Assembly: GCF_965363235.1 (NCBI RefSeq) | Contig: NC_134843.1 | Location: 2,108,001 to 2,172,000, forward strand | DNA: 64,000 nucleotides | Source of the DNA: Mytilus galloprovincialis | Taxonomy: Eukaryota > Mollusca > Bivalvia > Mytilida > Mytilidae | Direction: 5' to 3' | Part shown: one piece after another, positions 1 through 11,015 of the stretch | How positions within the stretch are numbered: position 1 is the first letter of the stretch | Layout: each line of letters opens with the position of its first letter | Program-made: the position numbers and the translations under genes | Notes under the pieces: model-generated | The model's input: the letters and a program-made list of their open reading frames with translations, nothing else | What the model was told of the DNA's origin: nothing | The model's database searches: none

Positions 1-1335
1 CTTCTTCTAAAGGACAAGAAACTGTGCCTACCCAGTTTCACGTGGAATGTACTTATTAGGAACCTTTATAGTGAAAAGTCGCTGCTATCTGATATTTCTC
101 ACACGAAATAGTGGACATTTCACCTGTATATATTCAATTTATATTGGGATTAATTCATTTGTGTAAATCTTGTATTCATATTCGAAAAATTTATGGAATA
201 GTGATATCAGAGAGACATCAGACGGGGAGTATTCTGTTACACCGTTCCGTAATTTATATAGTTCGTTTGATTATATTCTTAATCTATTTATGTGTTCCAG
301 TCTAGGAGGATTATTCATCTTAACGTTAAAACATTGTACCGTCGCTACCTTTCCCTCTCTCACACGTATCCGTTACATGAAAACTGCAAGGTCATAACTA
401 TCACGAGGAACATTTCGTCGAGACGTCATCTTGGACACAATTCGTGGCTAACCACACAGTGAGTTAATTATATAACATTGTATTTAAAGCCTTCAAATTG
501 CCTTTCGTATGATTGAACCTTTTCTCCGTGAAATACTGGAAATGTAACCGTTCTTGAAAGTACAACATTTTCTCGGATTCAACGGACTGTGCTATCAATT
601 AGTTTGGACATTTCATACACTAGAAACATTAATTCAACACATTGTAAAATTGTATTTTATTTGTTTTTCAGTTTTTTACCATTTGTTAGATTGACTCTTG
701 ATTAAAGTATCAGCACCTGATAGTCTTTTCTGCTTGAGCCCAATCGTCGGTTATACTTAATGGTCAGGCCATTACAGTCGTGCATTTTTCATCGCAATAC
801 ATTAAAGTAACAGTCGACCTCGGGCAAAACTGAGTGGTCACTGTAAATACTGACCTACATATTATTGTTATACATTTAATTCACTTCTTAGACCACTTGA
901 GTTAGAAAAAAGAAATTATTCAACGAACAAACAAAAAATAATCAATGTAGTATAAACAAGGACGTATGCAAGTATATTGGTAAAACTTGGTCGATTACAA
1001 TTTGAATGAAAATAACAAATACTTTTTCGATTTATGTATTTGAAATCTCATAAAATTGGACGGGAAATGGACCGTGTGCATGGAAGACCGGCTTAATAAA
1101 ATTGAATGGTGAAAGCATAAGAGAACCCTAAAAATATTACTTTGGCGTACAATACTAGTGCTGGTCCATAAGCATTTTGAGATTTTATGGGGGAACGGAG
1201 GGGAGGGCATAATTTTGTGAATATGCAAAAGATCTCAATTCTTTCTTTTCATTTTCCTTTCTTTCATAATTATACAAAGAAATACGATCGCCTATCATTC
1301 AACAGTATTATTTTGAGAGCAAAGAAAATAAGTCA
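1..1335. other. Intergenic, nothing recognised
   Basis: AT-rich DNA with only short open frames of at most about 75 codons. None shows a recognisable motif or convincing splice sites. I see no gene or clear repeat here. Confidence 0.5.
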
Positions 1336-1713
1336 CAAGGCCGTAGCTACCCTTGAGGCAAGTGAGGCAATTGCCTCACTAAAATTTCGACACTGATTTT
1401 TTTTTTATACATATATATAAATATAATAGTCATTTGTTGTTCTGTCTCAACCTTGATTTCTATAACTTGTCATCATTCCTTTTAAACTATTCTTCCTGGA
1501 TATAACTCAGCATCTCAAAGGGTGATGTTTCTCAATTATAATAACCTAGTAACGATAATCATCATGGATCTCTAGTTAAAAACAGGCTCTTGCAGAAAAA
1601 GGAAAAGCGACACTGAAGGTAAAGAAGGAATAATTCTAGTAAACTATTTTTGTGAACAGAGTCTGAGTATTGCATATAACTTCATTAGTACTATCCAAAA
1701 ACGATAAGTAGAC

Positions 1714-1845
1714 TGACAAATCAAGTACTGGTCTTCGGAAGGGGGCAGTCCTGTCTGTGTATTCATTTCTTCGTTTCACCAACTTTTGACAAATCAAGTA
1801 CTGGGCATCGCAAGGGGGCAGTCCTGTCTGCGTATTCATTTCACG
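1714..1845. repeat. Two-copy 73-bp tandem duplication inside the hAT-like element
   Basis: A segment starting TGACAAATCAAGTACTGG at 1714 recurs at 1787. Both copies contain the block GGGGGCAGTCCTGTCTG followed by a GTATTCATTTC ending. The copies differ by a few substitutions. Confidence 0.7.
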
Positions 1846-2340
1846 AACTTTAATCTTTCTCTTTACAGATAAATAAAATAATATTAAACATGCATGGATT
1901 AGATTTTATCCATGTTTCTTTAACCTTAAAAATTGAAAGAATATCCCATATTCCAATTTGATATTATTGAGGAATGGTAGAACCTTTAACACAGGATTTC
2001 GTCTTTACTTATTCGGGACTACAGAATTTCGTTTCTTTATATTCGGGGCACCCCCAACCCCTAACCCCTAAATTTAGAGATTCTGGAACTAAAATACCAC
2101 CAACTATTTCCAGAAATAATTAGAAATTACGGGCCTACATGTAAACGTCAAAAACTCCATTCCAATTTCCCCTGTACCCATATCAGATATACTTACTCTA
2201 TAGATAGAATCATATACCTGTATCTTATCTCATTCGATCCCTAGTTTGTCTACTCTTTGTCAGCATAAAAGCGAGTTTAATATTTTGTAACTGCGACTGT
2301 ATGATGGTGCTTACAGGAAAGCTTAATTCTTTTTTTCACG

Positions 2341-2583
2341 GCAAACAAAACTGTTACTACCGATGCTGCTAACGAACTGCTGATGGAGAAGGAATTGGAA
2401 GAAGACATTGATCATTGTGTTGATAATAATGTGCTACCTTTAGAAATACAGACTGCCCTGAAACGACTGAAAACTTGGAAAAGAGCATGCATGAGTGGCG
2501 AGAGATTGTGCGGTCTTCCCATGCTCCATGTTCATCGCGATAAGGATATCAGCAGACCAAATAATGATTCTGAAACGATTTGA
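2341..2583 (+). pseudogene. hAT transposase C-terminal fragment (degraded)
   Basis: An open frame of about 80 codons ends at TGA 2581. It contains the string LPMLHVHRDKDI, resembling the block before the end of hAT-family transposases where a Leu-rich stretch precedes 'hxHRD'. No catalytic region is present. Downstream, the other frames up to 2830 are full of stops. It lies between the two inverted ends at 1336 and 2914, which supports it being the remains of that element's transposase rather than a host gene. It cannot encode an active enzyme. Recognition is by eye. Confidence 0.4.
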
Positions 2584-2914
2584 CTGAACCGGCAATAGAA
2601 AAATTTGGCAAACTCTACTGAATCGATGTTTGTTCTATGTTCTGGCAGCAGACTCAAATCAGTGATATTTGGATGATTATCTTACATATAAATTCAAATC
2701 AAGTTGTTAAAAATTTGGTGTTAGTAAAAGTCTTAAAATATGAAAAATTTATATAAAAAGTGTCCAAATTCAAAACATTATCAAACTCTCTGAAAATGCC
2801 TAGAATGCAGGATTTTGCACCATTCATTTCATACCCTCCAAAAAAATGTTCGCCTCGCTTCGCTCGGCTCAATTATTTTGCCTCACTAAAATAAGATGCC
2901 TAGCTACGGCCTTG

Positions 2915-4793
2915 TAAGACAATTTAATATATTTAGTAACATCGGTGATGATTGCTTAGAAAATCAGGGCGATGAGATGTTATCTATAGCTACGAAATAT
3001 ACACGATACAGATGCTGGACAAGAGTATCATATAACTCTGAGTGCACACTTCTATAGGCAAAGATATCTCAAAATTATGTGGTCTTCGTCGCAAAACGCT
3101 ATTGAAGTTCCGATTACTTTTGCGAGTGAACTACAGTCATTTAAGTAGATAATTGCAAACCCTTTGAGGATTTTTATCGTCATTTTGATAAGTTGGTCTG
3201 TATTTAGCAGAAGTGGATTAAAAACAAGTGCCCCCTCCTTGTGATACACTAATTACCTCATATTGCTTTTAAGCAAAAACGGGGGTGAAAGTATATATAT
3301 TTTTGGGACCCCAATACCAATCTATCCCTTTTATTAAATCTTTAATCACTCATTACAAGAGATACTGGAGATTATATTAAAACGTTTTGCCTTATAAAAT
3401 GATAAACTAGTATGAAGTGCTACCTTGGATTTCTTGGAGAAAACATTATGCATTTTTAGGAATTTTAGGATGGGATGCGGTCTAGGGTAGTACACAAAAG
3501 ACTGTCTCCTTGTTTCACAGTCTTCACATGTGTTTTTAAAACTCAATCACTATGTAAATTCGACACCGGTTCCTGACCAGTCGCTATAGTACTGCGATCT
3601 TTAGGCATACTATTGACATTACCTGGATCTAGGTGACACATTGGCGCATTAGTGGTTCAAGCGTTAGTCCCTAGGTCTGACTATCTGCTTGATTTTTTTA
3701 ATACTCGTTCAGTCGGACTGTCCCCTTTCCCCCAGAGAAACCCCCTATAACCCCAAATTGAAAATCTGGATCTGTGCCATGTGACATATTATGAACCAGT
3801 ATTTCTGTACAAGTCTCATTTGAATGATTTGACTAATATATATAATGAAGTATACATTTTGAAATTAAAAATCGTAGCTGATTATTTTTTTTAACTTTTT
3901 TTTTACTTAGAACTTAGAATCTATACTGAGATCTGTGTACAATGAAAATGTAAAAATAGAGTTGTTCTTGCTTCAATAAATACGGTATTTGTTCATACAG
4001 TCGACAATTTGAAGTGAATCTTCTCCCAGTTATTTTTGTCCCCCCAAAAAGATTGTTGAAACTTTCAAAGTAAAATTGTGTAACTTACCTCCAGAATTTC
4101 ACTTTCCACACATGGTAATGTATAAACAGTTTAAAACATCTAAGTATGGTCAAGGTCGAGTTATAGTTGACGACCAATGATATTTAGCGTAGAATACACA
4201 CCTATTTTTGGTTTGTATTTAATAAATAACTGGGTTAGTGTTGTGAAGTGCAGAAAAGATCTTTAAAATTGTATATAATAATGTACGACCAGTCAAATTT
4301 CAAAATGATTGCACATGTGTTGATGACTTTTTTTTTTAAAAAAAGGCATACCTGTTAAAATTTTACTGTTCCAGTTAATAGACAATGCTTTTTAATTTCA
4401 TTTAAATTTAGCTTGCACATACAATTCCTTCGATAACTTTATTTCCATTTAACCTTTCACCGTGAATCCGTAAGACAAAATCCATGTAAGAATTGCAAAT
4501 GAATTCGATATTTATCATAAAGCTGATCCTAATGTTGTATTATATTAAATAAAATATTGAATTGAATTGAAAAATCCCATATATAGTATCTATATATTGC
4601 TACAAGTTTCTGTTCATTGTTAATTAACATATTTTAAATTGTTAATTAGGAAGACAAAAGATAAGGTATAGAAACTCAGATCTAAATACACCTTATTTTA
4701 TTTCATTTTTACTTCACAATTATTATCATTTTTTATAAATAAAATTAGGGAAAAAAATCATTGGATGATCTATCTTTTTATGAAGGTTAAGAT
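2915..4793. other. Intergenic, nothing recognised
   Basis: No ORF above about 66 codons and no inverted ends or arrays seen. There are C-rich and T-rich short runs only. Confidence 0.45.
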
Positions 4794-5098
4794 GACACTT
4801 GGCCTTTATGACACTTAGTCTCAACTTTATATACTGACACTTGGCATTTATGACACTTAGTCTCAACTTTATATACTGACACTTGGCCTTTATGACACTT
4901 AGTCTCAACTTTATATACTGACACTTGGCCTCAATGACACTTAGTCTCAACTTTATATACTGACACTTTATCACAACTTTAAATGCTGATACTTGCGAAG
5001 TTGGCCTCAATGACACTTAATCACAACTGTAAATGCTGATACTTGCGAAGTTGGCCTCAATGATGCTCAGTCTCAGCATTATATACTGACACTGGCTT
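4794..5098. repeat. 42-bp tandem array that changes to 54-bp units
   Basis: Units beginning GACACTT start at 4794, 4836, 4878, 4920 and 4962, an exact 42-bp spacing. After 4962 the units become longer, with an extra GATACTTGCGAAGTTGGCC block, and more diverged to about 5098. Because 42 is a multiple of three, the array creates a repetitive minus-strand open frame (4726-5016). I regard that frame as a by-product, not a gene. Confidence 0.9.
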
Positions 5099-5814
5099 CA
5101 ACTCAGTCCCATATGCATCTATCTTGTGAGTTTGGTGTAAAATAACAATATGAGCACTGATCTACGCGTTCCCGCTGTTAGGGAAAGCTAGTTGAAAGCA
5201 AATTTAAGCTAATAAATAAACAATGTTATCCTAAACTTAAATATCAATCTGTACACATCCAATGGATTTTGTTTTATCTATTTTCCACTATGTATTGATT
5301 AACTTTCCACATCCTCAGATGCTCAGTACAGTAAATAGAAATAAATGTAGAGAATGTATACGTTTAGCATGATATGACGACCATTAAATTCAATAATTTC
5401 ACTTGAAAAATGAATGTGAAATAAGGAAATATTGTGTTATATTGATATTCGGTTTAGAGAGTAATAAACTGAATTCGTGTAAACAGAGTGAACACTTACC
5501 TGAATAACAAAATAAGCGAATTAAAAATATTTCCCCTTCTTTTTACGATACAAATCCGTAACTAATACCACTGAAAATGTTGCATCAATAACAAATAAAT
5601 TTGGACACCAATAATATAACAAACAAACAAAATCTAATTTAATAAAATTTTCTCATTCTTTGTCTTTAAAATAAAGAGCTTATCTTACCATGTACCTCTT
5701 AATCCTCAATAAGGATATCTTGTACGAACAGATAAAAGGATTATCCTCCGCCTACTATCTAAATATACGATAACATATGTGTTAAAAAAGATAGTAAAAA
5801 AAGTACGCGAGAAT
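5099..5814. other. Intergenic, nothing recognised
   Basis: AT-rich with no long ORF, array or inverted end. Confidence 0.45.
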
Positions 5815-6070
5815 TACATTGTAGTTAGACCTGGGACTATGGCAATGTGTTATGTGCCAGGTTAGACGGGAGTACTAAATTTGCCGATGTCCAAGGCTCA
5901 ACACCAGGACCAATCCTCATTGCTCTTAAAACTTTTTTATACTGTAGTCAGCCTTTTTTTTATCTTTTTTTTTTCATTCATGGGTCACTGATGAGTCTCT
6001 TGTAGACGAAACGCGCGTCTGGCGTACAAAATCTTAATCCGGATGTCTATGGTGAGTTTATTTCCTAAAA
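5815..6070 (+). mobile_element. Abundant mussel repeat carrying a hammerhead ribozyme
   Basis: The segment from about 5820 to 6070, containing the GTCACTGATGAGTC and ACGAAACGCGCGTCTGG blocks, is of a type I recognise as highly repeated in mussel DNA. It includes a complete hammerhead motif (separate entry). Hammerheads of this minimal kind are known from retrozymes and Penelope-like elements of invertebrates, so this copy is probably a retrotransposed unit. The boundaries are approximate because only one copy lies in the window. Confidence 0.55.
5984..6023 (+). ncRNA. Hammerhead ribozyme motif, type I with minimal stem III
   Basis: All conserved core positions are present in order. CUGAUGA is at 5988-5994. 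Stem II is GUCU/AGAC (5995-5998 with 6004-6007) with a CUUGU loop and the expected G10.1-C11.1 pair. GAAA is at 6008-6011. Stem III is very short: ACG/CGU closed by CG, or ACGC/GCGU with no loop (6011-6018). U16.1 is 6018 and the cleavage-site C17 is 6019. Stem I is GUCA (5984-5987) with UGGC (6020-6023), including one G-U. Self-cleavage would fall after 6019. The very short stem III suggests activity as a dimer or with tertiary help, as known for metazoan retrozyme and Penelope-like hammerheads. Confidence 0.8.
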
Positions 6071-6874
6071 TGTACACACGTACCTGGAAATTACATAAAT
6101 ACGATTAAAAGCAAATGTTTTTATCCTTTTTTATCAAGATTGCCGTTCTTATAATAACAAGTGATAACATATATTTTTGATATTAAAAAAAAACGTATTT
6201 CTCTTGTGAGAACTTTCGATACTACTAAGAATTAAGTGTGTGATACTTTTATGTGTTTTTTTTAACAGGCTAGGTACGGGATTTTAATATGTCGATTTCC
6301 TTTCAAACTTCATGTGGTCATACAGTTCGAACCAAGAAAAACAACCGAGTCTTTTCTTAATGATAGGTTGTTTAAAAATGTACTATAAATTTGAAAGAGG
6401 TATGGCTAATTTTCACTGAATTTGTTACTCTCACAAAATCATAATGGGATTTGCTGATGAAACTTGGTGGATTTTTTTAATATCAGAAAAGTCAATCTAA
6501 TATACTCAAAATCGGACAGTAAATGAAACCTGGTTGAATGCCAAAGAGCCTAAATGATATACTTTTAATATTTTTAAATAATTTTTACATAAAACATTAG
6601 AATGGTATTTAGCTTTATCGAGGTTATACTCAGTTAATCGTCCTCTAATTTTAAAATACTATTCATTTTAAAAAGGAATTGACAATTTGTGTTCTGTTAA
6701 ATTGTCCCTTTTAAAATTGTTATACGATGATGACTGATGTACCCATATTTTGACTATTTTATTTATTGTGTCTGTTTAGTTTACGCATCAATGTAAATAT
6801 AACGGAATTTGACGAGACTGTCATCAAAGTGAGAGGGTTAGCGCTATAAAACCAGGTTTAATCCACCATAAACC
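6071..6874. other. Intergenic, nothing recognised
   Basis: AT-rich with many stops in all frames. No repeat structure seen. Confidence 0.45.
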
Positions 6875-7098
6875 ACAGTTTAGTAAATATTACATGCATG
6901 AGACAATGGTACAGTACAGTTGAGTAAATATTAAATGCATGAGACAATGGTACAGTACAGTCTAGTAAATATTACATGCATGAGACAATGGTACTGTACA
7001 GTTTAGTAAATATTCAATGCATGAGACAATGCATGAGACAATGGTTAATAAATATTAAATGCATGAGACAATGGTACAGTACAGTTTAGTAAATATTG
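6875..7098. repeat. 41-bp tandem array (TAAATATT..ATGCATGAGACAATGG)
   Basis: ACAG-TT(T)AGTAAATATT units begin at 6875 and 6916 and continue at about 41-bp spacing to about 7098. One unit carries a short internal duplication of ATGCATGAGACA near 7020-7040. About five and a half copies. Confidence 0.9.
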
Positions 7099-8100
7099 AA
7101 TCACTCAATGACAGTCGGTCATCTCTTTGCCTGGAATCTTTATTTTTTTACTAGATCTGTGAATGTCGTATGTTTTATGATGATAGTTTAAAAAAATATT
7201 TCTAACGATTTACTTGAACCAACCTTGAACATGTGATAGTCCCTATATAAGATAGCGTGAGAACAATTATAATGATACCGTTCTCGTTTTGCTTTTAAAT
7301 TTTCCCAGAGTAAGCAGTCTGAAAATTCACATACTAGTAGTAATCAATTGTTGTTTTTTTTTCACGTATAATGTATATTAGAATGATTGAGTGCTTTTGG
7401 GTAAATATGTAATTTGTGTTTAGACTAAGAGGGAGAATCCTAATCGATTTAAATTCGATGTATCGTTTTAAGTTTGTGCATCTACAACATAAAACATGTC
7501 GACCGTCTCGGTATCCCTAATGTCACGGATAGAGGTTAAAAAGTTGTAAAATTCATCCATTCACTTGAGGGGTTGTCTGATATACTTGATGGAGGTGACC
7601 TATACTTGTTTGTATCCATGTCATTTAAGCTTTGTCATTGGCAGTTTTGCCATCTCTTTATATTACTAGGTTTGGTATTTAACTATTGAATAATTGTATC
7701 TTTTCTAATCTAATGGTTGGTTGTTTTTTTTATTCTGTGTTTGATTGTTTATCTCTGATGTCTGTCGGTGTTTCTGTCTGCAGGCTAACGTAGGTTTATC
7801 TCAATGTTATATAGTTTCGATGAAACCCAATCAAGGACCGAGATTGGCATTATTTTAAATAAAACACCATTTAGAATTAATGAGTATCCCAACGTGTACT
7901 ACAAGTGGAGCAGCAAACAATTAGTCTCACTTAGGGAAGTCACAATCGCTGAGAAAGGGACAGGTGAGATGTTATTACACCAGCTCTAATCATGAACAAA
8001 GATTGACCCCTTTTGGGATTGTCTGGATTGGACCTTTTGTTTGAATTTGGGATTTACACCTCTATCATCTCCTACCCCTCGCACACAAATCCGATACAGA
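7099..8100. other. Intergenic, one unexplained 61-codon ORF
   Basis: Mostly featureless. An open frame at 7804-7989 follows a CTGCAG that could act as a splice acceptor, but a stop lies in frame between that AG and the ATG. The peptide resembles nothing I know, so I do not call a gene. Confidence 0.35.
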
Positions 8101-8260
8101 TAAGATAATATAAGATAAGATAAGAAAATTTATTTTAAGTCGGGTTACATGAAATACTACAAACATAAGCTCTGTAGAGCTCTTTGCCGACATACAGCAA
8201 TGATTTGCAGAAAATACAGTAAAAATCAGTATGAGTATGGTTTATGTAACTGAAAAAGGG
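8101..8260 (-). mobile_element. LINE-type 3' end with (TTATC)n tail
   Basis: GATAA repeats at about 8101-8127 are followed by AAAATTTATTTTAAG. Read on the minus strand this is an AATAAA-like signal and then a microsatellite tail, the arrangement of a truncated non-LTR retrotransposon 3' end. No coding sequence remains. Confidence 0.4.
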
Positions 8261-8313
8261 CATAGACCAATTCTTTTATGCAAAACAATAAAAGTTTGAA
8301 AAAAGTAATAACC

Positions 8314-8467
8314 CAGAGGCGGATTTAAGGGGGGGGGGGGGGCGGGCCCCCCTTTTTGGGAAAAAATTTGGTTACTTATATAGGGAATCACTGAAGCGTG
8401 ACTGGAGCGGGCCCCTCTTAGGTCAGTCAGTGGGCCCCACTTATGAAAATTTCTGGATCCGCCACTG
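8314..8467. mobile_element. 154-bp hAT-like MITE, copy 1
   Basis: The ends are CAGAGGCGGAT on the left and the complement of CAGTGGCGGATCCAG on the right. TAACC lies immediately outside both ends (8309-8313 and 8468-8472). The interior matches the element at 32400-32536 in inverse orientation. CAGTGGCGGATCC ends are typical of hAT MITEs. The 80-codon minus-strand ORF here is fortuitous. Confidence 0.75.
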
Positions 8468-9225
8468 TAACCTGCATGACCCAAAAGCCTGCAGCACCTT
8501 TATCGAGTGTTCCACGGGAAAACTCAAGCAACCAAAATGAAGTAAATGTTAAATTACTGTATTCCTTCTTCGGGGAAACTTTCTGAAACATATGATCAGG
8601 TGAATAAATTTCCCATAACTTATTCTTCTGTCATCTTTCTTTGTGTTCTCATCAAATCAACCATTTTTTTTCTTTTGACACTTTTTCTACTTGATTCCTT
8701 TGGTACATAATTTACACACCACATGAAACCAAACTGACAATATGGGAAAATGTTATATTTTTACCTACGCAATATATGAATAGGTATACATTTATAAAAT
8801 ATAAAATATATGAAAAAGGTGGGGAAATAGAACTCTGCGGCACCCCTATCTATTAAGTATTAAAGTTCACCCCCCCCCCCCCTTTTAGATATAAAGAATA
8901 GATACTAACGGGTACATAAAGAAAGAATAGTTAAGAATGAATTGCATATGTATATAAAACAGGATTTTTTTTTTTAAAGAATATAGAAAAATAGCCTAAA
9001 TAGTTGAAGAATAAAGAAATATATACTCCGCTTAGGGACGACATCAAAAGTTCAATGAAGGATAAAAAACTTAATTCACATAGTTTTTTCACTGACCCCC
9101 ACACACCCCTCTTAACTTCATTTGGGAAAAATTGATTGACCAATAGGGATATATGTAAAATTGATTTTAGATTAAGAAAAATTGCAGCAATGTTGAACCT
9201 CCCACCCCCAAACTATTTGATATAA
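8468..9225. other. Intergenic, homopolymer runs only
   Basis: Poly-C at about 8871-8882 and short T runs. No gene or mobile-element ends recognised. Confidence 0.4.
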
Positions 9226-9760
9226 GTTTTTTTTTATCCTACATCGATCTTTTGATGTCGTCTGTATGTATGTACTGGTAGATTCCTCCGTTATTCGGAG
9301 CACCCCTCGAAAGCTGCGAGGGTACAGTGGAATCCGTGTACACTCCCTTTCGGGATTAATGGAGATGTGTCACTAACGTATTTACAATGTACAATATTTA
9401 CAAGGACAATCCCCACCCCAACACAAAGGAGTGCTAGGACACCGGAATATCTGTTATTATGGTCGAGGAAACCGAAGTACTCGGAGAGAACCACCGGGAC
9501 ACTCGGCGGAAACAGACAAACCGAAGAGATATCAGTAGCTGATTGATCTCCAGGTCAAAGCAGGGGACAACTTTGACCAACCGAGGCCCCCAAAGTACCC
9601 ATTCTAGTTTAAACTCCGGTCTGGGTACCAGAGATGTGTGTGAGAGGGTGAAAATCACCCTTCTGATGTACTGATATTTTAGCATCCCGAGTCAGAATCG
9701 AACTCGGGACCTTCAGCACTAATGCCATCGGTCTTAACCACTAGACCATACGTCCCTTAC
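9226..9760 (-). mobile_element. tRNA-derived SINE (long)
   Basis: Read on the minus strand from about 9757, a tRNA-like head has box A TGGTCTAGTGGTTA (complement of 9735-9748) and box B GAGTTCGATTC (9694-9704 region), with normal tRNA-type spacing. The body runs about 450 bp and contains CTTCGGTTTCCTCGACC, resembling the central domain shared by several metazoan SINE families. It ends in an A tract (complement of 9227-9235). The head's acceptor stem does not pair as a functional tRNA, so a SINE is preferred. Exact ends are uncertain. Confidence 0.6.
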
Positions 9761-9762
9761 AG

Positions 9763-10010
9763 ATAAAGATAAAGATAAAGATATTTTATTTCCTAATCAT
9801 AGGGCTCATAACAAGCATGTAATTACATAAAGTAAAAATAAAAAGCCTTTCTCTCCCACTCGCATACACTCACACATACAACTATCGTTCTGATTAAGGA
9901 TGATTGATTTTACAGTACAACATGTAAATGAAAAAAATAAAATACAGATAAAAATACCATTACAAATGTATTTTTTTTTTTGTGAGGAGGGTCAGTTGGC
10001 TACATTGTAT
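9763..10010 (-). mobile_element. LINE-type 3' end with (TTTATC)n tail
   Basis: AGATAAAGATAAAGATAAAG at about 9761-9780 precedes ATATTTTATTTCC. On the minus strand this gives an AATAAAATAT signal followed by a hexamer microsatellite tail. No ORF is retained. Confidence 0.4.
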
Positions 10011-10011
10011 A

Positions 10012-10013
<2 letters not shown>

Positions 10014-10046
<33 letters not shown>

Positions 10047-10500
10047 TTTTATTCAGTATAAAATCCAGTACAAAAGGATCATCGCTGAAACACAAAAACA
10101 CATATAAAAAAACATATACAAAACAAAAATAAACATAACAGACAACAATTTTGACACTTATAACAAGCAAGAGACAAAACTCACATTTCAATATTATGCA
10201 ATTATTCCCACTGATGAATGTCTAATCAAAATACATTTGTCTATATATATAAGAAATCTGGTGAGAACATCAGTCTCCGAACAGTTCATTAAATATTTAA
10301 ATTTATCAAAATTATCTAAATTGCAAAAACATGGTATAATATTAACAATGTCATCATAAAACTTTTCCCTCTCCTCGTGATAGAGGTTGCATTCACATAT
10401 GAAATGAAACTCATCTTCAATTTTGTTATCAATACAATGTGTACATATTCTTTGATTATATATATATGGAACGAAGGATAACTCTTACTGCCCAGAAAAG
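10014..10500 (-). mobile_element. Decayed non-LTR retrotransposon 3' end (LINE A)
   Basis: On the minus strand the unit ends with AATAAAATTAG and a (TTAG)n tail (complement of 10017-10045). It contains a Cys/His-rich C-terminal relic (10194-10478). A second, different LINE lies directly behind it. Confidence 0.6.
10194..10478 (-). pseudogene. LINE A ORF2 C-terminus, zinc-binding remnant
   Basis: An open minus-strand frame of about 95 codons ends at TAA 10194-10196. It carries the block CTHC...EDEFHFICEC..Y..ER, matching the C-x2-C, acidic, H and C pattern at the C-terminus of many LINE reverse-transcriptase proteins. The same pattern is seen in LINE B at 10579, but the sequences differ enough to be separate insertions or families. 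The frame starts mid-domain and has no initiator, reverse transcriptase or endonuclease left. Confidence 0.6.
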
Positions 10501-10578
10501 AACAATTCAAGTATATAATGTTACAATGAACTGGTGACGACTATAAATAAGTTTTATAAGTTTCAGTTAAGCAGATAT

Positions 10579-11008
10579 TTAGTTTCTCAATGTGTAAAAT
10601 GAGGATAGCAATTCACATAATTTAGAGTTAAAATGAAGGCTATCGTTTGACATAAACCAAATAAGCAGATTACTATCGGATATTTGGGATAAATACGGGT
10701 ATTTTGCAAAGAGTTCATCCAGAAAGGTTTTTCTTTCCTTATTATAAAGGGTACATTTAAATAAAAAATGTTCTTCGTCTTCAACCGAGTTCATTGAACA
10801 AAACTGGCATGTTCTCTCTGATCTTGGCAGTGTAATATTTTTTCCATGGTCATCAATTTTTCGTTCGTAACGGCCTCTCTCTATGCGGAGACAATGATTA
10901 CTTATTCTAAATCTAGTTAGTATAACTCTCTTATCTCTGTACTTAATATTGAAGTAATCTTCAAAAGTGAAATTATGTTTAAATTTAAAGTAGTTGCTCA
11001 ATTTACTG
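10579..11008 (-). pseudogene. LINE B ORF2 C-terminal part
   Basis: The open frame of about 140 codons runs to the stop at 10579. It includes FRISNHCLRIERGRYERK followed by CQFC...EDEEHFLFKC, the zinc-binding C-terminal module of LINE ORF2 proteins. It is the downstream continuation of the 12332-13200 fragment, separated from it by the insertion at 11016-12323. The first Met in the open frame is not a real start. Confidence 0.75.
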
Positions 11009-11015
11009 TGATCAT

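Larger units (their letters stand above)
1336..2914. mobile_element. hAT-like DNA transposon, internally deleted
   Basis: The ends are inverted: CAAGGCCGTAGCTA at the left and its complement TAGCTACGGCCTTG at the right. A shared subterminal GTGAGGCAA motif lies next to each end. Short direct repeats flank it, TAAGTCA at 1329-1335 and TAAGACA at 2915-2921, differing at one base. Inside is a fragment that looks like the C-terminal dimerisation region of a hAT transposase (2341-2583). At 1.6 kb it is far too short to be autonomous. Assignment to hAT, of the ZMYM-like type, rests on the GGCCGTAGCTA end and that fragment and is inference. Confidence 0.6.

Noticed and set aside
2045..2070. Telomere-like CCCCTAA repeats
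   Set aside because: Only two imperfect units, in a transposon interior.
4726..5016. 96-codon minus-strand repeat protein
   Set aside because: Produced by the 42-bp array, whose period is divisible by three.
7804..7989. Exon of an unknown gene
   Set aside because: The nearest upstream acceptor is separated from the ATG by an in-frame stop, and the peptide is unrecognisable.
8242..8484. 80-codon minus-strand protein
   Set aside because: Lies almost wholly within a hAT-like MITE with G/C homopolymers.
9690..9757. Functional tRNA gene on the minus strand
   Set aside because: Box A and B are present, but the acceptor stem does not close and a ~450-bp SINE body with A tail follows.
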